Part shown: piece after piece, positions 1 through 13,320 of the stretch
How positions within the stretch are numbered: the first letter of the stretch is position 1
How the letters are laid out: each line of letters starts with the position of its first letter
Source of the DNA: Glycine soja
Taxonomy: Eukaryota; Streptophyta; Magnoliopsida; Fabales; Fabaceae
Direction: 5' to 3'
Length of the DNA: 64,000 nucleotides
NCBI RefSeq assembly: GCF_004193775.1
Contig: NW_021143948.1
Location: forward strand, 1 to 64,000
Notes under the pieces: model-generated
What the model was told of the DNA's origin: nothing
Databases searched by the model: none
What the model saw: the letters and a program-made list of their open reading frames with translations, nothing else
Made by a program: the position numbers and the translations under genes

Positions 1-102
1 GTTCAATTTCGAGTGTGTCGATATAGTATGCGCCTGAATCGGACATCCGAGTGAAAAGTTATGACCGTTTGAATTTCTCGAGAGCTTCCGTTGTTCAATT
101 TC

Positions 103-1757
103 GAGCGTCTCGATATAGTATGCGCCTGAGTCAGACCTCCGAGTTAAAAGTTATGACCATTTGAATTTCTCGAGTGCTTCCGTTGTTCAATTTCGAGCGT
201 CTCGATATATTATGCGCCTGAATTGGACCTCTGAGTGAAAAGTTATGACCATTTGAATTGTTCAAGAGCTTCCATTGTTCAATTTCAAGCGTCTCGATAT
301 AGTATGCGCCTGAGTCGGACCTCCGAGTTAAAGGTTATGACCATTTGAATTTTTCGAGAGCTTCCGTTGTGCAATTTCGAGCGTCTCGATATATTATGCG
401 CCTTAATCAGACCTCCTAGTTAAAAGTTATGACCACTTGAATTTCTCGAGAGCTTTGGTTGTTAAATTTCGAGTATCTTTATATATTATGCGCCTGAATC
501 GGACCTCCGAGTGAAAAGTTATGACAATTTGAATTTCTCGAGAGCTTCCGTTGTTGAATTTCTAGCATCTCGATATATTATGCGCTTGAATCGGACCTGC
601 ATCTTAAAGGTTAGGACCATTTGAATTTCTCGAGAGCTTCCGTTGTTCAATGTCGAGCTCCTCTATATGTGATGCGCCTAAATCGGACATCCGAGTTACA
701 AGTTATAACAATTTGAATTTCTCGAGAGCTTCCGTTGTTCAATTTCGAGCGTCTCAATATATTATGCGCATAAATTGGACCTTCGAGTGAAAAGTTATGA
801 CCATTTGAATTTCTCAAGAGCTTCCATTGTTCAATTACGAGCGTATTGATATATTATGCTCCTGAATCGGACCTCCGAGTTAAAAGTTATGACCCTTTGA
901 ATTTCTCGAGAGCTTCCGTTGTTCAATTTCGAGCGTCTCGATATAGTATGCGCCTGAGTCGGACCTCCGAGTTAAAAGTTATGACCATTTGAATTTCTCG
1001 AGTGCTTCCGTTGTTCAATTTCGAGCGTCTCGATATATTATGCGCTTGAATTGGACCTCCGAGTGAAAAGTTATGACCATTTGAATTGTTCAAGAGCTTC
1101 CATTGTTCAATTTCGAGCGTCTCGATATAGTATGCGCCTGAGTCGGACCTCCGAGTTAAAGGTTATGACCATTTGAATTTTTCGAGAGCTTCCGTTGTCA
1201 ATTTCGAGCGTCTCGATATATTATGCGCCTCAATCAGACCTCCAAGTTAAAAGTTATGACCACTTGAATTTCTCGAGAGCTTTGGTTGTTCAATTTCGAG
1301 TATCTTTATATATTATGCGCCTGAATCGGACCTCCGAGTGAAAAGTTATGACAATTTGAATTTCTCTAGAGCTTCCGTTGTTCAATTTCTAGCATCTCGA
1401 TATATTATGCACTTGAATCGGACCTGCATGTGAAAGGTTATGACCATTTGAATTTCTCGAGAGCTTCCGTTGTTCAATTTTGAGCTCCTCTATATGTGAT
1501 GCCCCTAAATCGGACATCCGAGTTACAAGTTATAACAATTTGAATTTCTCGAGAGCTTCCGTTGTTCAATTTCGAGCGTCTCAATATATTATGCGCTTAA
1601 ATTGGACCTTCGAGGGAAAAGTTATGGTCATTTGAATTTCTCAAGAGCTTCCATTGTTCAATTACGAGCGTATTGATATATTATGCACCTGAATCGGACC
1701 TCCGAGTTAAAAGTTATGACCCTTTGAATATCTCGAGAGCTTCCTTTGTTATATTTC
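103..1757 (+). repeat. 9-monomer higher-order duplication (828 bp, 2 copies)
   Basis: Bases 103-930 recur at 931-1,757. The offset is 828 bp, falling to 827 after one base is lost near 1,197. Shared markers in the same order are the CTCGATATAGTATG unit, the CTCGAGTGC unit, the GGACCTGCAT unit, the CCTCTATATGTGATG unit and the ACGAGCGTATTGATAT unit. The copies differ at scattered sites, so this duplication is older than the 735- and 1472-bp ones. Confidence 0.85.
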
Positions 1758-3300
1758 GAGCGTCTCGATATATTATGTGCCTTAATCGGACCTCCGAGTT
1801 AAAAGTTATGACCACTTGAATTTCTCGAGAGCTTCCGTTGTTCAATTTCAAGCATCTCGATATATTATGCGCCTGATGCGGAACTCCGAGTGAAAGGTTA
1901 TGACCATTTGAATTTCACGAGAGCTTCCGTTGTTCAATTTCGAGCGTCTTGATATATTATGTGTCTGAATCGGACCTTCGAGTTAAAAGTTATGACCATT
2001 TGAATTTCACGAGAACTTCCGTTGTTCAATTTCAGGCGTCTTGATATATTATGCGCCTGAATCGGACCTTCGAGTGAAAGGTTATGACCATTTGAATTTC
2101 TCGAGAGCTTCCGTTGTTCAATTTCGAGAGTCTTGATATATTTTGCGCCTGAATCGGACATCCGAGTTAAAAGTTAAGACCATTTGAATTTCACGAGAGC
2201 TTCCGTTGTTCAATTTCAAGGGTCCCGATATTTTATGCGCCTGACTCGGACCTCCGAGTGAAAGGTTATGACCATTTGAATTTGTCGAGAGCTTCCGTTG
2301 TTCAATTTTGAGCGTCACGATATATTATACGCCTGAATCGGACATCCGAGTGAAAAGTTATGACCATTTGAATTTCCCGAGAGCTTCCGTAGTTCAATTT
2401 CGAACGTCTTGATATATGATGCGCCTGAATCTGACCTCCGAGTTAAAAGTTATGACCATTTGAATTTCTCGAGAGCTTCCGTTGTTCAATTTCGAGCGTC
2501 TCAATATATTATGCCCCTGAATCTAACCTCCGAGTGAAACGTTAGGACCATTTAAATTTCTCGAGAGCTTCCTTTGTTCAATTTCGAGCATCTCGATATA
2601 TTATGCGCCTGAATCGGACCTCCGAGTGAAAAGTTACGACCATTTGAATTGCTCAAGAGCTTCCATTGTTCAATTTCGAGCGTCTCGATATAGTATGCGC
2701 CTGAATCGGACCTCCGAGTTAAAAGTTATGACCATTTGAATTTCTCGAGTGCTTCCGTTGTTCAATTTCGAGCGTCTCGATATAGTATGCGCCTGAGTCA
2801 GACCTCCGAGTTAAAAGTTATGACCATTTGAATTTCTCGAGTGCTTCCGTTGTTCAATTTCTAGCATCTCGATATATTATGCACTTGAATCGGACCTGCA
2901 TGTGAAAGGTTATGACCATTTGAATTTCTCGAGAGCTTCCGTTGTTCAATTTTGAGCTCCTCTATATGTGATGCCCCTAAATCGGACATCCGAGTTACAA
3001 GTTATAACAATTTGAATTTCTCGAGAGCTTCCGTTGTTCAATTTCGAGCGTCTCACTATATTATGCGCTTAAATTGGACCTTCGAGTGAAAAGTTATGAT
3101 CATTTGAAGTTGTCAAGAGCTTCCATTGTTCAATTACGAGCGTATTGATATATTATGCACCTGAATCGGACCTCCGAGTTAAAAGTTATGACCCTTTGAA
3201 TATCTCGAGAGCTTCCTTTGTTATATTTCGAGCGTCTCGATATATTATGTGCCTTAATCGGACCTCCGAGTTAAAAGTTATGACCACTTGAATTTCTCGA
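1758..3300 (+). repeat. Satellite stretch holding a 1472-bp-offset copy and a hybrid junction
   Basis: Bases 1,381 to about 2,010 recur at 2,853 to about 3,480, an offset of exactly 16 monomers. Just upstream, 2,650-2,845 resembles the CTCGAGTGC / CTCGATATAGTATG units of 75-190. The joint at about 2,845-2,853 therefore connects two units that are several monomers apart in the 9-mer. The part between about 2,010 and 2,650 is ordinary class A satellite. Confidence 0.8.
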
Positions 3301-4995
3301 GAGCTTTCGTTGTTCAATTTCAAGCATCTCGATATATTATGCGCCTGATGCGGAACTCCGAGTGAAAGGTTATGACCATTTGAATTTCACAAGAGCTTCC
3401 GTTGTTTAATTTCGAGCGTCTTGATATATTATGTGCCTGAATCGGACCTTCGAGTTAAAAGTTATGACCATTTGAATTTCACGAGAGCTTCCGTTGTTCA
3501 ATTTCAAGGGTCTCGATATATTATGCGCCTGAATCGGACCTCTGTTTGAAAAGTTATGACCATTTGAATTTCTCTAGAGCTTCCGTTGTTCAATTTCGAG
3601 CGTCACGATATATTATGCGCCTGAATCGGACATCCGAGTGAAAAGTTATGACCATTTGAATTTCTCGAGAGCTTCCGTTGTTCAATTTCGAGCGTCTCGA
3701 AATATTATTCGACTGAATCTGACATCCAGTGAAAAGTTATGACCATTTGAATTTCTCGAGATCTTCCGTTATTCAATTTCGATAGTCTCGATATATTATT
3801 CGCCTGAATCGGACCTCCGAGTGAAAAGTTATGACCATTTGATTTTCTCGAGAGCTTCCATTGCTCAATTTTGAGGTTCTGGATATATTATGCGCCTGAA
3901 TCGGACCTCCGAGTGAAAAGTTATGACCGTTTGAATTTCTCGAGAGCTTCCGTTGTTCAATTTTGAGCGTCTCGATATATTATGCGCCTGAATCGGACCT
4001 CCGAGTGAAAAGTTATGACCACTTGAATTTCTCGAGAGCTTTCGTTGTTCAATTTCAAGCATCTCGATATATTATGCGCCTGATGCGGAACTCCGAGTGA
4101 AAGGTTATGACCATTTGAATTTCACAAGAGCTTCCGTTGATTAATTTCGAGCGTCTTGATATATTATGTGCCTGAATCGGACCTTCGAGTTAAAAGTTAT
4201 GACCATTTGAATTTCACGAGAGCTTCCGTTGTTCAATTTCAAGGGTCTCGATATATTATGCGCCTGAATCGGACCTCTGTTTGAAAAGTTATGACCATTT
4301 GAATTTCTCTAGAGCTTCCGTTGTTCAATTTCGAGCGTCACGATATATTATGCGCCTGAATCGGACATCCGAGTGAAAAGTTATGACCATTTGAATTTCT
4401 CGAGAGCTTCCGTTGTTCAATTTCGAGCGTCTCGAAATATTATTCGACTGAATCTGACATCCAGTGAAAAGTTATGACCATTTGAATTTCTCGAGATCTT
4501 CCGTTATTCAATTTCGATAGTCTCGATATATTATGCGCCTGAATCGGACCTCCGAGTGAAAAGTTATGACCATTTGATTTTCTCGAGAGCTTCCATTGCT
4601 CAATTTTGAGGTTCTGGATATATTATGCGCCTGAATCGGACCTCCGAGTGAAAAGTTATGACCGTTTGAATTTCTCGAGAGCTTCCGTTGTTCAATTTTG
4701 AGCGTCTCGATATATTATGCGCCTGAATCGGACCTCCGAGTGAAAAGTTATGACCACTTGAATTTCTCGAGAGCTTTCGTTGTTCAATTTCAAGCATCTC
4801 GATATATTATGCGCCTGATGCGGAACTCCGAGTGAAAGGTTATGACCATTTGAATTTCACAAGAGCTTCCGTTGATTAATTTCGAGCGTCTTGATATATT
4901 ATGTGCCTGAATCGGACCTTCGAGTTAAAAGTTATGACCATTTGAATTTCACGAGAGCTTCCGTTGTTCAATTTCAAGGGTCTCGATATATTATG
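3301..4995 (+). repeat. 8-monomer higher-order repeat (735 bp, 2.3 copies)
   Basis: Copies start at 3,301, 4,036 and 4,771; the third runs only to about 4,995. The unit is 735 bp (seven 92-bp units and one 91-bp unit carrying CATCCAGTG). Reading copies 1 and 2 side by side I found about two substitutions (GTTTAATT/GATTAATT and TTATTCGCC/TTATGCGCC). Copy 3 shares GATTAATT with copy 2, so it was probably copied from copy 2. Confidence 0.92.
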
Positions 4996-7900
4996 CGCCT
5001 GAATCGGATCTCCGAGTGAAAAGTTATGACCATTTGAATTTCTGGAGAGCTTCCGTTGTTCAATTTCGAGCGTCTCGATATATTATGCGCCTGAATCTGA
5101 CCTCCGAGTGAAAAGTTTTGACCATTTTGAATTTCTCGAGAGCTTCCGTTGTACAATTTCGAGCATCTCTATATGTGATGCGCCTGCATCGGACCACCGA
5201 GTTTAAAGTTATGACCATTTGAATTTCACCAGAGCTTCCGTTGTTCAATTTCGAGCGTCTCGATATATTATGCGCCTGAATCTGACCTCCGGGTGAAAAG
5301 TTATGACCATTTGAATCTCTCGAGAGTTTACTTTATTCAATTCCGAGCGTCTCTATATGTGATGCGCCTGAATCGGACCTCCGATTGAAAAGTAATGGCC
5401 ATTTGAATTTCTTGAGAGCTTCCATTGCTCAATTACGAGGGTTTCGATATATAATGCGCCTGAATCGGACCTCCTAGTGAAAAGTTATGACCATTTGAAT
5501 TTCTGGAGAGCTTCCGTTGTTCAATTTCGAGGGTCTCGATATATTATGCGCCTGAATCTGACCTCCGAGTGAAAAGTTTTGACCATTTTGAATTTCTCGA
5601 GAGCTTCCGTTGTTCAATTTCGAGCATCTCTATATGTGATGCGCCTACATCGGAACTCCGAGTTTAAAGTTATGACCATTTTGAATTTCTCGAGACCTTC
5701 CGTTGTACAATTTCGAGCATCTCTATATGTGATGCGCCAGCATCGGACCTCCGAGTTTAAAGTTATGACCATTTGAATTTCACGAGAGCTTCCGTTGTTC
5801 AATTTCGAGCGTCTCGATATATTATGCGCCTGAATCTGACCTCCGTGTGAAAAGTTATGACCATTTGAATTTCTCGAGAGCTTTCGTTGTTCAATTCCGA
5901 GCGTCTCTATATGTGATGCGCCTGAATCAGACCTCCGATTGAAAAGTTATGACAATTTGAATTTCTCTAGAGCTTCAGTTGTTCAATTTTGAGTGTCTCG
6001 ATATATTATGCGCCTGAATCGGACCTCCCAGTCAAAAGTTATGACCATTTGAATTTCTCGAGAGCTTAAGTTGTTCAATTTCGAGCATCTCCATATGTGA
6101 TGCGCCTGCATCGGAACTCCGAGTTAAAAGTTATGACCATTTGAATTTCTCGAGAGCTTCTGTTGTTCAATTTCGAGCGTCTCGATATATTATGCGCCTG
6201 AATCTGACCTCCGAGTTAAAAGTTATGACCATTTGAATTTCTCGAGAGCTTCCATTTTTCAATTTCGGGCGTCTTGATATATTATGCCCCTGAATCAGAC
6301 CTCCGAGTGAAAAGTTATGACCATTTGAATTTCTCAAGATCTTCCATATTCAATTTCGAGCATCTCGATATATTATGCGCCTAAATAGGACCTCCCAGTC
6401 AAAAGTTATGACCTTTAGAATTTCTCGAGAGCTTCAGTTGTTAAATTTTGAGCGTCTCTATATGTGATGCGCCTGAATCGGACCTCCGATTGAAAAGTAA
6501 TGACCATTTGAATTTCCCGAGAGCTTACGTTGTTCAATTCCGAGGGTCTCTATATGTGATGCGCCTGAATCGGACCTCCGATTCAAAAGTAATGACCATT
6601 TGAATTTCTCGAGAGCTTCCATTGCTCAATTTCGAGGGTCTCGATATATTATGCGCTTGAATCGAACCTTTGAGTGAAAAGTTATGAACATTTGAATTTC
6701 TGAAGAGCTTCCGTTGTTCAATTTCGAGCGTCTCATTATACAATGCGCCTGAATTGGACCTCCGAGTGAAAAGTAATGACCATTTGAATTTCTCAAGAGC
6801 TTCCGTTGTTCAATTTCGGGAGTCTCGATATATTATGCGCCTGAATCGGATCTCCGAGTGAAAAGTTATGACCATTTGAATTTCTGAAGAGCTTCCGTTG
6901 TTCAATTTCGAGCGTCTCGATATATTATGCGCCTGAATCTGACCTCCGAGTGAAAAGTTTTGACCATTTTAAATTTCTCGAGAGCTTCCGTTGTACAATT
7001 TCGAGCATCTCTATATGTGATGCGCCTGCATCGGACCACCGAGTTTAAAGTTATGACCATTTGAATTTCACCAGAGCTTCCGTTGTTCAATTTCGAGCGT
7101 CTCGATATATTATGCGCCTGAATCTGACCTCCGGGTGAAAAGTTATGACCATTTGAATCTCTCGAGAGTTTACTTTATTCAATTCCGAGCGTCTCTATAT
7201 GTGATGCGCCTGAATCGGACCTCCGATTGAAAAGTAATGGCCATTTGAATTTCTTGAGAGCTTCCATTGCTCAATTACGAGGGTTTCGATATATTATGCG
7301 CCTGAATCGGACCTCCTAGTGAAAAGTTATGACCATTTGAATTTCTGGAGAGCTTCCGTTGTTCAATTTCGAGGGTCTCGATATATTATGCGCCTGAATC
7401 TGACCTCCGAGTGAAAAGTTTTGACCATTTTGAATTTCTCGAGAGCTTCCGTTGTTCAATTTCGAGCATCTCTATATGTGATGCGCCTGCATCGGAACTC
7501 CGAGTTTAAAGTTATGACCATTTTGAATTTCTCGAGACCTTCCGTTGTACAATTTCGAGCATCTCTATATGTGATACGCCAGCATCGGACCTCCGAGTTT
7601 AAAGTTATGACCATTTGAATTTCACGAGAGCTTCCGTTGTTCAATTTCGAGCGTCTCGATATATTATGCGCCTGAATCTGACCTCCGTGTGAAAAGTTAT
7701 GACCATTTGAATTTCTCGAGAGCTTACGTTGTTCAATTCCGAGCGTCTCTATATGTGATGCGCCTGAATCGGACCTCCGATTGAAAAGTTATGACAATTT
7801 GAATTTCTCTAGAGCTTCAGTTGTTCAATTTTGAGTGTATCGATATATTATGCGCCTGAATCGGACCTCCCAGTCCAAAGTTATGACCATTTGAATTTCT

Positions 7901-8250
7901 CGAGAGCTTCAGTTGTTCAATTTCAAGCATCTCCATATGTGATGCGCCTGCATCGGAACTCCGAGTTAAAAGTTATGACCATTTGAATTTCTCGAGAGCT
8001 TCTGTTGTTCAATTTCGAGCGTCTCGATATATTATGCGCCTGAATCTGACCTCCGAGTTAAAAGTTATGACCATTTGAATTTCTCGAGAGCTTCCATTTT
8101 TCAATTTCGGGCGTCTTGATATATTATGCCCCTGAATCAGACCTCCGAGTGAAAAGTTATGACCATTTGAATTTCTCAAGATCTTCCATATTCAATTTCG
8201 AGCATCTCGATATATTATGCGCCTAAATAGACCTCCCAGTCAAAAGTTAT
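4981..8250 (+). repeat. 20-monomer higher-order repeat (1842 bp, 1.8 copies)
   Basis: Bases 4,981-6,409 recur at 6,823-8,250, offset 1842 bp (20 x 92 + 2). The two extra bases come from 93-bp units with GACCATTTTGAA. About 410 bp (6,410-6,822) has no second copy. The copies differ at scattered sites, for example CTTTCGTTG near 5,881 against CTTACGTTG near 7,723, and copy 2 lost one base near 8,228. Confidence 0.88.
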
Positions 8251-9469
8251 GACCATTTGAATTTCTCGAGAGCTTCCGTTGTTCAATTTCGAGCGTCTCG
8301 AAATATTATTCGACTGAATCTGACATCCAGTGAAAAGTTATGACCATTTGAATTTCTCGAGATCTTCCGTTATTCAATTTCGATAGTCTCGATATATTAT
8401 GCGCCTGAATCTGACCTCCGAGTGAAAAGTTATGACAATTTAAATTTCTCGAGAGCTTCCGTTGTTCAATTTCGAGAGTCTCGATATTTTATGCGCCTAA
8501 ATCTGACCTCCGAGTGAAAAGTTCTTACCATTTCAATTTCTCGACAGCTTCCGTTGTTCAATATCGGGCGTCTCGATATATTATGCGCCTGAATCGGACC
8601 TCCGAGTGAAAAGTTATGACCATTTGAATTTCTCGAGAGCTTCCGTTGTTTAATTTCGAGTTTCTCTATATGTGATGCGCTTGAATCGGACCTCCGTGTT
8701 AAAAGTTATCACCATTTGAATTTCTCGAGAGCTTCCGTTGCTCAATTTCGAGCATCTCTATATGTGATGCGCCTGCATCGGACCTCCGAGTGAAAATTTA
8801 TGACCATTTGAATTTCTCGAGAGCTTCCGTTGTTCAATTTCGAGCATCTCTATATGTGATGCACCTGAATCAAACCTCTGAGTTAAAAGTTATGACCATT
8901 TGAATTTCACGAGAGCTTCTGTTGTTCAATTTCGAGCGTCTCGATATATTATGCGCCTTAATCGAACCTCCGAGTAAAAAGTTATAAACCTTTGAATTTC
9001 TCGAGAGCTTCCGTTTTTCAATTTCGAGTGTCTCGATATAGTATGCGCCTGAATCGGACATCCGAGTGAAAAGTTATGACCATTTGAATTTCTCGAGAGC
9101 TTCCGTTGTTCAATTTCGGGCGTCTGGATATATTATGCGCCTGAATCGGACCTCGGAGTGAAAAGTTATGACCAATTGAATTTCTCAAGATCTTCCATTG
9201 TTCAATTTCAAGCATCTCGATATATTTTGCGCCTGAATCAGACCTCCGAGTTAACAGTTACGACCATTTGAATTTCTCGAGAGCTTCCGTTGTTCAATTT
9301 CGAGCATCTCTATATGTGATGCGCCTGAATCGGACCTCCAATTGAAAAGTAATGACCATTTGAATTTCTTGAGAGCTTCCGTTGCTCAATTACTAGGGTC
9401 TCGACATATTATGCGCCGGAATCTGACCTCCGGGTGAAAAGTTATGACCATTTGAATTTCTTGAGGGCT
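8251..9469 (+). repeat. Satellite stretch with a block copied from the 735-bp repeat
   Basis: The units at 8,251-8,410 (CTCGAAATATTATTCGACTG, then CATCCAGTG, then GAGATCTTCCGTTATTC) match 3,660-3,810 and 4,395-4,540. The end of the 1842-bp repeat is thus joined directly to material from the neighbouring 735-bp repeat. The rest, to about 9,469, is mixed class A and B units with no long repeat that I recognised. Confidence 0.75.
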
Positions 9470-12400
9470 TCCGTTGTTCAATTTCGGGCGTCTCGATATA
9501 TTATGCCCCTGAATAAGACCTCCGAGTGAAAAGTTATGACCATTTGAATTTCTCAAGATCTTCCATATTCAATTTCGACCATCTCGATATATTTTGCGCC
9601 TAAATAGGACCTCCCAATCAAAAGTTATGCCCTTTTGAATTTCTCGAGAGCTTCAGTTGTTAAATTTCGAGCGTCCCTATATGTGATGCACCTTAATCGG
9701 ACCTCCGATTGAAAAGTAATGACCATTTGAATTTCTCGAGAGCTTACGTTGTTCAATTCCGAGCGTCTCTATATGTGATGCGCCTGAATCGGACCTCCGA
9801 TTGAAAAGTAATGACCATTTGAATTTCTCGAGAGCTTCCATTGCTCAATTTCGAGGGTCTCGATATATTATGCGCTTGAATCGAACCTTTGAGTAAAAAG
9901 TTATGAACATTTGAATTTCTGAAGAGCTTCCACTGCTCAATTTCGAGGGTCTCATTATATTATGCGCCTGAATCGGACCTCCGAGTTAAAAGTTATGATC
10001 ATTTGAATTTCACGAGAGCTTCCGTTGTTCAATTTCGAGCGTCTCGATATATTATGCGCCTGAATCTGACCTCCGTGTGAAAAGTTATGACCATTTGAAT
10101 TTCTCGAGAGCTTACGTTGTTCAATTCCGAGCGTCTCTATATGTGATGCGCCTGAATCGGACCTCCGATTGAAAAGTAATGACCATTTGAATTTCTAGAG
10201 AGCTTCCATTGCTCAATTTCGAGGGTCTCGATATATTATGCGCTTGAATCGAACCTTTGAGTGAAAAGTTATGAACATTTGAATTTCTCGAGAGCTTCCG
10301 TTGTTCAATTTCGGGTGTCTTGATATAATATGCGCCTGAATCAGACCTCCAAGTGAAAAGTTATGACAAATTGAATTTCTAAAGTTCTTCCATTGTTCAA
10401 TTTCAAGCATCTCCATATGTGATGCGCCTGCATCGGAACTCCGAGTTAAAAGTTATGGCCATTTGAATTTCTCGAGAGCTTCCGTTGTTCAATTCCGAGC
10501 GTCTCTATATGTGATACGCCTGAATCGGACCTTCGAGTGAAAATTTATGACCATTTGAATTTCTCGAGAGTTTCCGTTGTTGAATTTCGAGCATCTCTAT
10601 ATGTGATGCGCCTGCATCAGACTTCCGAGTGAAAAGTTATGACCATTTGAATTTCTCGAGAGCTTCCGTAGTTCAATTTCGGGCGTCTCGATATATTATG
10701 CCCCTGAATCGGACCTCCGAGTTAAAAGTTATGACCATTTGAATTTCTCGAGAGCTTCCGTTGTTCAATTTCGGGCGTCTCGATATATTATGCCCCTGAA
10801 TAAGACCTCCGAGTGAAAAGTTATGACCATTTGAATTTCTCAAGATCTTCCATAGTTCAATTTCGGGCGTCTCGATATATTATGCCCCTGAATCTGACCT
10901 CCGTGTGAAAAGTTATGACCATTTGAATTTCTCGAGAGCTTACGTTGTTCAATTCCGAGCATCTCTATATGTGATGCGCCTGCATCAGACTTCCGAGTGA
11001 AAAGTTATGACCATTTGAATTTCTCGAGAGCTTCCGTAGTTCAATTTCGGGCGTCTCGATATATTATGCCCCTGAATCGGACCTCCGAGTTAAAAGTTAT
11101 GAAGATTTGAATTTCTCGAGAGCTTCCGTAGTTCAATTTCGGGCGTCTCGATATATTATGCCCCTGAATCGGACCTCCGAGTGAAAAGTTATGACCATTT
11201 GAATTTCTCGAGAGCTTCCGTAGTTCAATTTCGGGCGTCTCGATATATTATGCCCCTGAATCTGACCTCCGTGTGAAAAGTTATGACCATTTGAATTTCT
11301 CGAGAGCTTACGTTGTTCAATTCCGAGCGTCTCTATATCTGATGCGCCTGAATCGGACCTCCGATTGAAAAGTTATGACAATTTGAATTTCTCTAGAGCT
11401 TCAATTGTTCAATTTTGCGTGTCTCGATATATTATGCGCCTGAATCGGACCTCCCAGTCAAAAGTTATGACCATTTGAATTTCTCGAGAGCTTCAGTTGT
11501 TCAATTTCGAGCATCTCCATATGTGATGCACTTGCATCGGAACTCCGAGTTAAAAGTTATGACCATTTGACTTTCTCGAGAGCTTCCGTTGTTCAATTTC
11601 GAGCGTCTCGATATATTATGTGCCTGAATCTAACCTCAGAGTGAAAAGTTATGAACATTTGAATTTCTCGAGAGCTTCCGTTGTTCAATTTCGGGTGTCT
11701 TGATATAATATGCGCCTGAATCAGACCTCCAAGTGAAAAGTTATGACAAATTGAATTTCTAAAGTTCTTCCATTGTTCAATTTCAAGCATCTCCATATGT
11801 GATGCGCCTGCATCGGAACTCCGAGTTAAAAGTTATGGCCATTTGAATTTCTCGAGAGCTTCCGTTGTTCAATTCCGAGCGTCTCTATATGTGATACGCC
11901 TGAATCGGACCTTCGAGTGAAAATTTATGACCATTTGAATTTCTCGAGAGTTTCCGTTGTTGAATTTCGAGCATCTCTATATGTGATGCGCCTGCATCAG
12001 ACTTCCGAGTGAAAAGTTATGACCATTTGAATTTCTCGAGAGCTTCCGTAGTTCAATTTCGGGCGTCTCGATATATTATGCCCCTGAATCGGACCTCCGA
12101 GTTAAAAGTTATGACCATTTGAATTTCTCGAGAGCTTCCGTTGTTCAATTTCGGGCGTCTCGATATATTATGCCCCTGAATAAGACCTCCGAGTGAAAAG
12201 TTATGACCATTTGAATTTCTCAAGATCTTCCATATTCAATTTCGACCATCTCGATATATTTTGCGCCTAAATAGGACCTCCCAGTCAAAAGTTATGACCT
12301 TTTGAATTTCTCGAGAGCTTCAGTTGTTAAATTTCGAGCGTCTCTATATGTGATGCACCTTAATCGGACCTCCGATTGAAAAGTAATGACCATTTGAATT

Positions 12401-12840
12401 TCTCGAGAGCTTACGTTGTTCAATTCCGAGCGTCTCTATATGTGATGCGCCTGAATCGGACCTCCGATTGAAAAGTAATGACCATTTGAATTTCTCGAGA
12501 GCTTCCATTGCTCAATTTCGAGGGTCTCGATATATTATGCGCTTGAATCGAACCTTTGAGTGAAAAGTTATGAACATCTGAATTTCTGAAGAGCTTTCGT
12601 TGTTCAATTTCGAGCGTCTCATTATATTATGCGCCTGAATCGGACCTCCGAGTTAAAAGTTATGATCATTTGAATTTCACGAGAGCTTCCGTTGTTCAAT
12701 TTCGATTGTCTCGATATATTATGCGCCTGAATCTGACCTCCGTGTGAAAAGTTATGACCATTTTAATTTCTCGAGAGCTTACGTTGTTCAATTCCGAGCG
12801 TCTCTATATGTGATGCGCCTGAATCGGACCTCCGATTGAA
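9470..12840 (+). repeat. Overlapping duplications: 15-mer (1380 bp) and a 2667-bp-offset block
   Basis: Bases 10,261-10,852 match 11,641-12,232 base for base in every line I compared, offset 1380 bp (15 x 92). Separately, 9,470 to about 10,165 matches 12,137 to about 12,840, offset near 2667. The two copied blocks overlap around 12,137-12,232, so that region joins material from both sources. Between them, 10,640-11,260 holds several very similar successive units with CGTAGTTCAATTTCGGGCG and TTATGCCCCTG. Confidence 0.87.
10395..10486 (+). repeat. Exemplar class C monomer (CCATATGTGATG / GGAACTCCGAGTTA)
   Basis: Class C resembles class B but has CTCCATATGTGATG and then GCATCGGAACTCCGAGTTA. These changes nearly always travel together, so this looks like one lineage and not recurrent mutation. 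Examples recur at about 11,775, 13,890, 18,760, 19,685, 21,980, 22,900 and 29,535. The middle dyad survives as TCGGA-AC-TCCGA, with only the two-base spacer changed. Confidence 0.85.
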
Positions 12841-13320
12841 AAGTTATGACAATTTGAATTTCTCTAGAGCTTCAATTGTTCAATTTTGAGTGTCTCGATA
12901 TATTATGCGCCTGAATCGGACCTCCCAGTCAAAAGTTATGACCATTTGAATTTCTCGAGAGCTTCAGTTGTTCAATTTCGAGAATCTCCATATCTGATGC
13001 GCCTGCATCGGAACTCCGAGTTAAAAGTTATGACCATTTGAATTTCTCGAGAGCTTCTGTTGTTCAATTTCGAGCTTCTCGATATATTATGCGCCTGAAT
13101 CTGACCTCCGAGTGAAAAATCATGACCATTTGAATTTCTTGAGAGCTTCCGTTGTTCAATTTCGGGCGTCTCGATATATTATGCCCCTGAATCAGACCTC
13201 CGAGTGAAAAGTTATGACCATTTGAATTTCTCAAGATCTTCCATATTCAATTTCGAGCATCTCGATATATTTTGCGCCTGAATAGGACATCCCAGTCAAA
13301 AGTTATGACCTTTCGAATTA
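12411..13320 (+). repeat. ~0.9-kb block, first of three copies
   Basis: This block starts near the TTACGTTGTTCAATTCCGAG unit and ends near the TTTTGCGCCTGAATAGGAC unit. It recurs at about 15,905-16,800 (offset 3494 bp) and 20,870-21,735 (a further 4965 bp). Shared markers in order are CTCATTATATTATG, GATTGAAAAGTTATGACAAT, GACCTCCCAGTC, GAGAATCTCCATAT and AAAAATCATGACC. Confidence 0.8.

Noticed and set aside
10480..10500. Pol III B-box-like GTTCAATTC in GTTCAATTCCGAG variants
   Set aside because: It fits the loose GWTCRANNC pattern, but only in some variants. I found no convincing A box at a proper distance, no T-run terminator and no tRNA fold.
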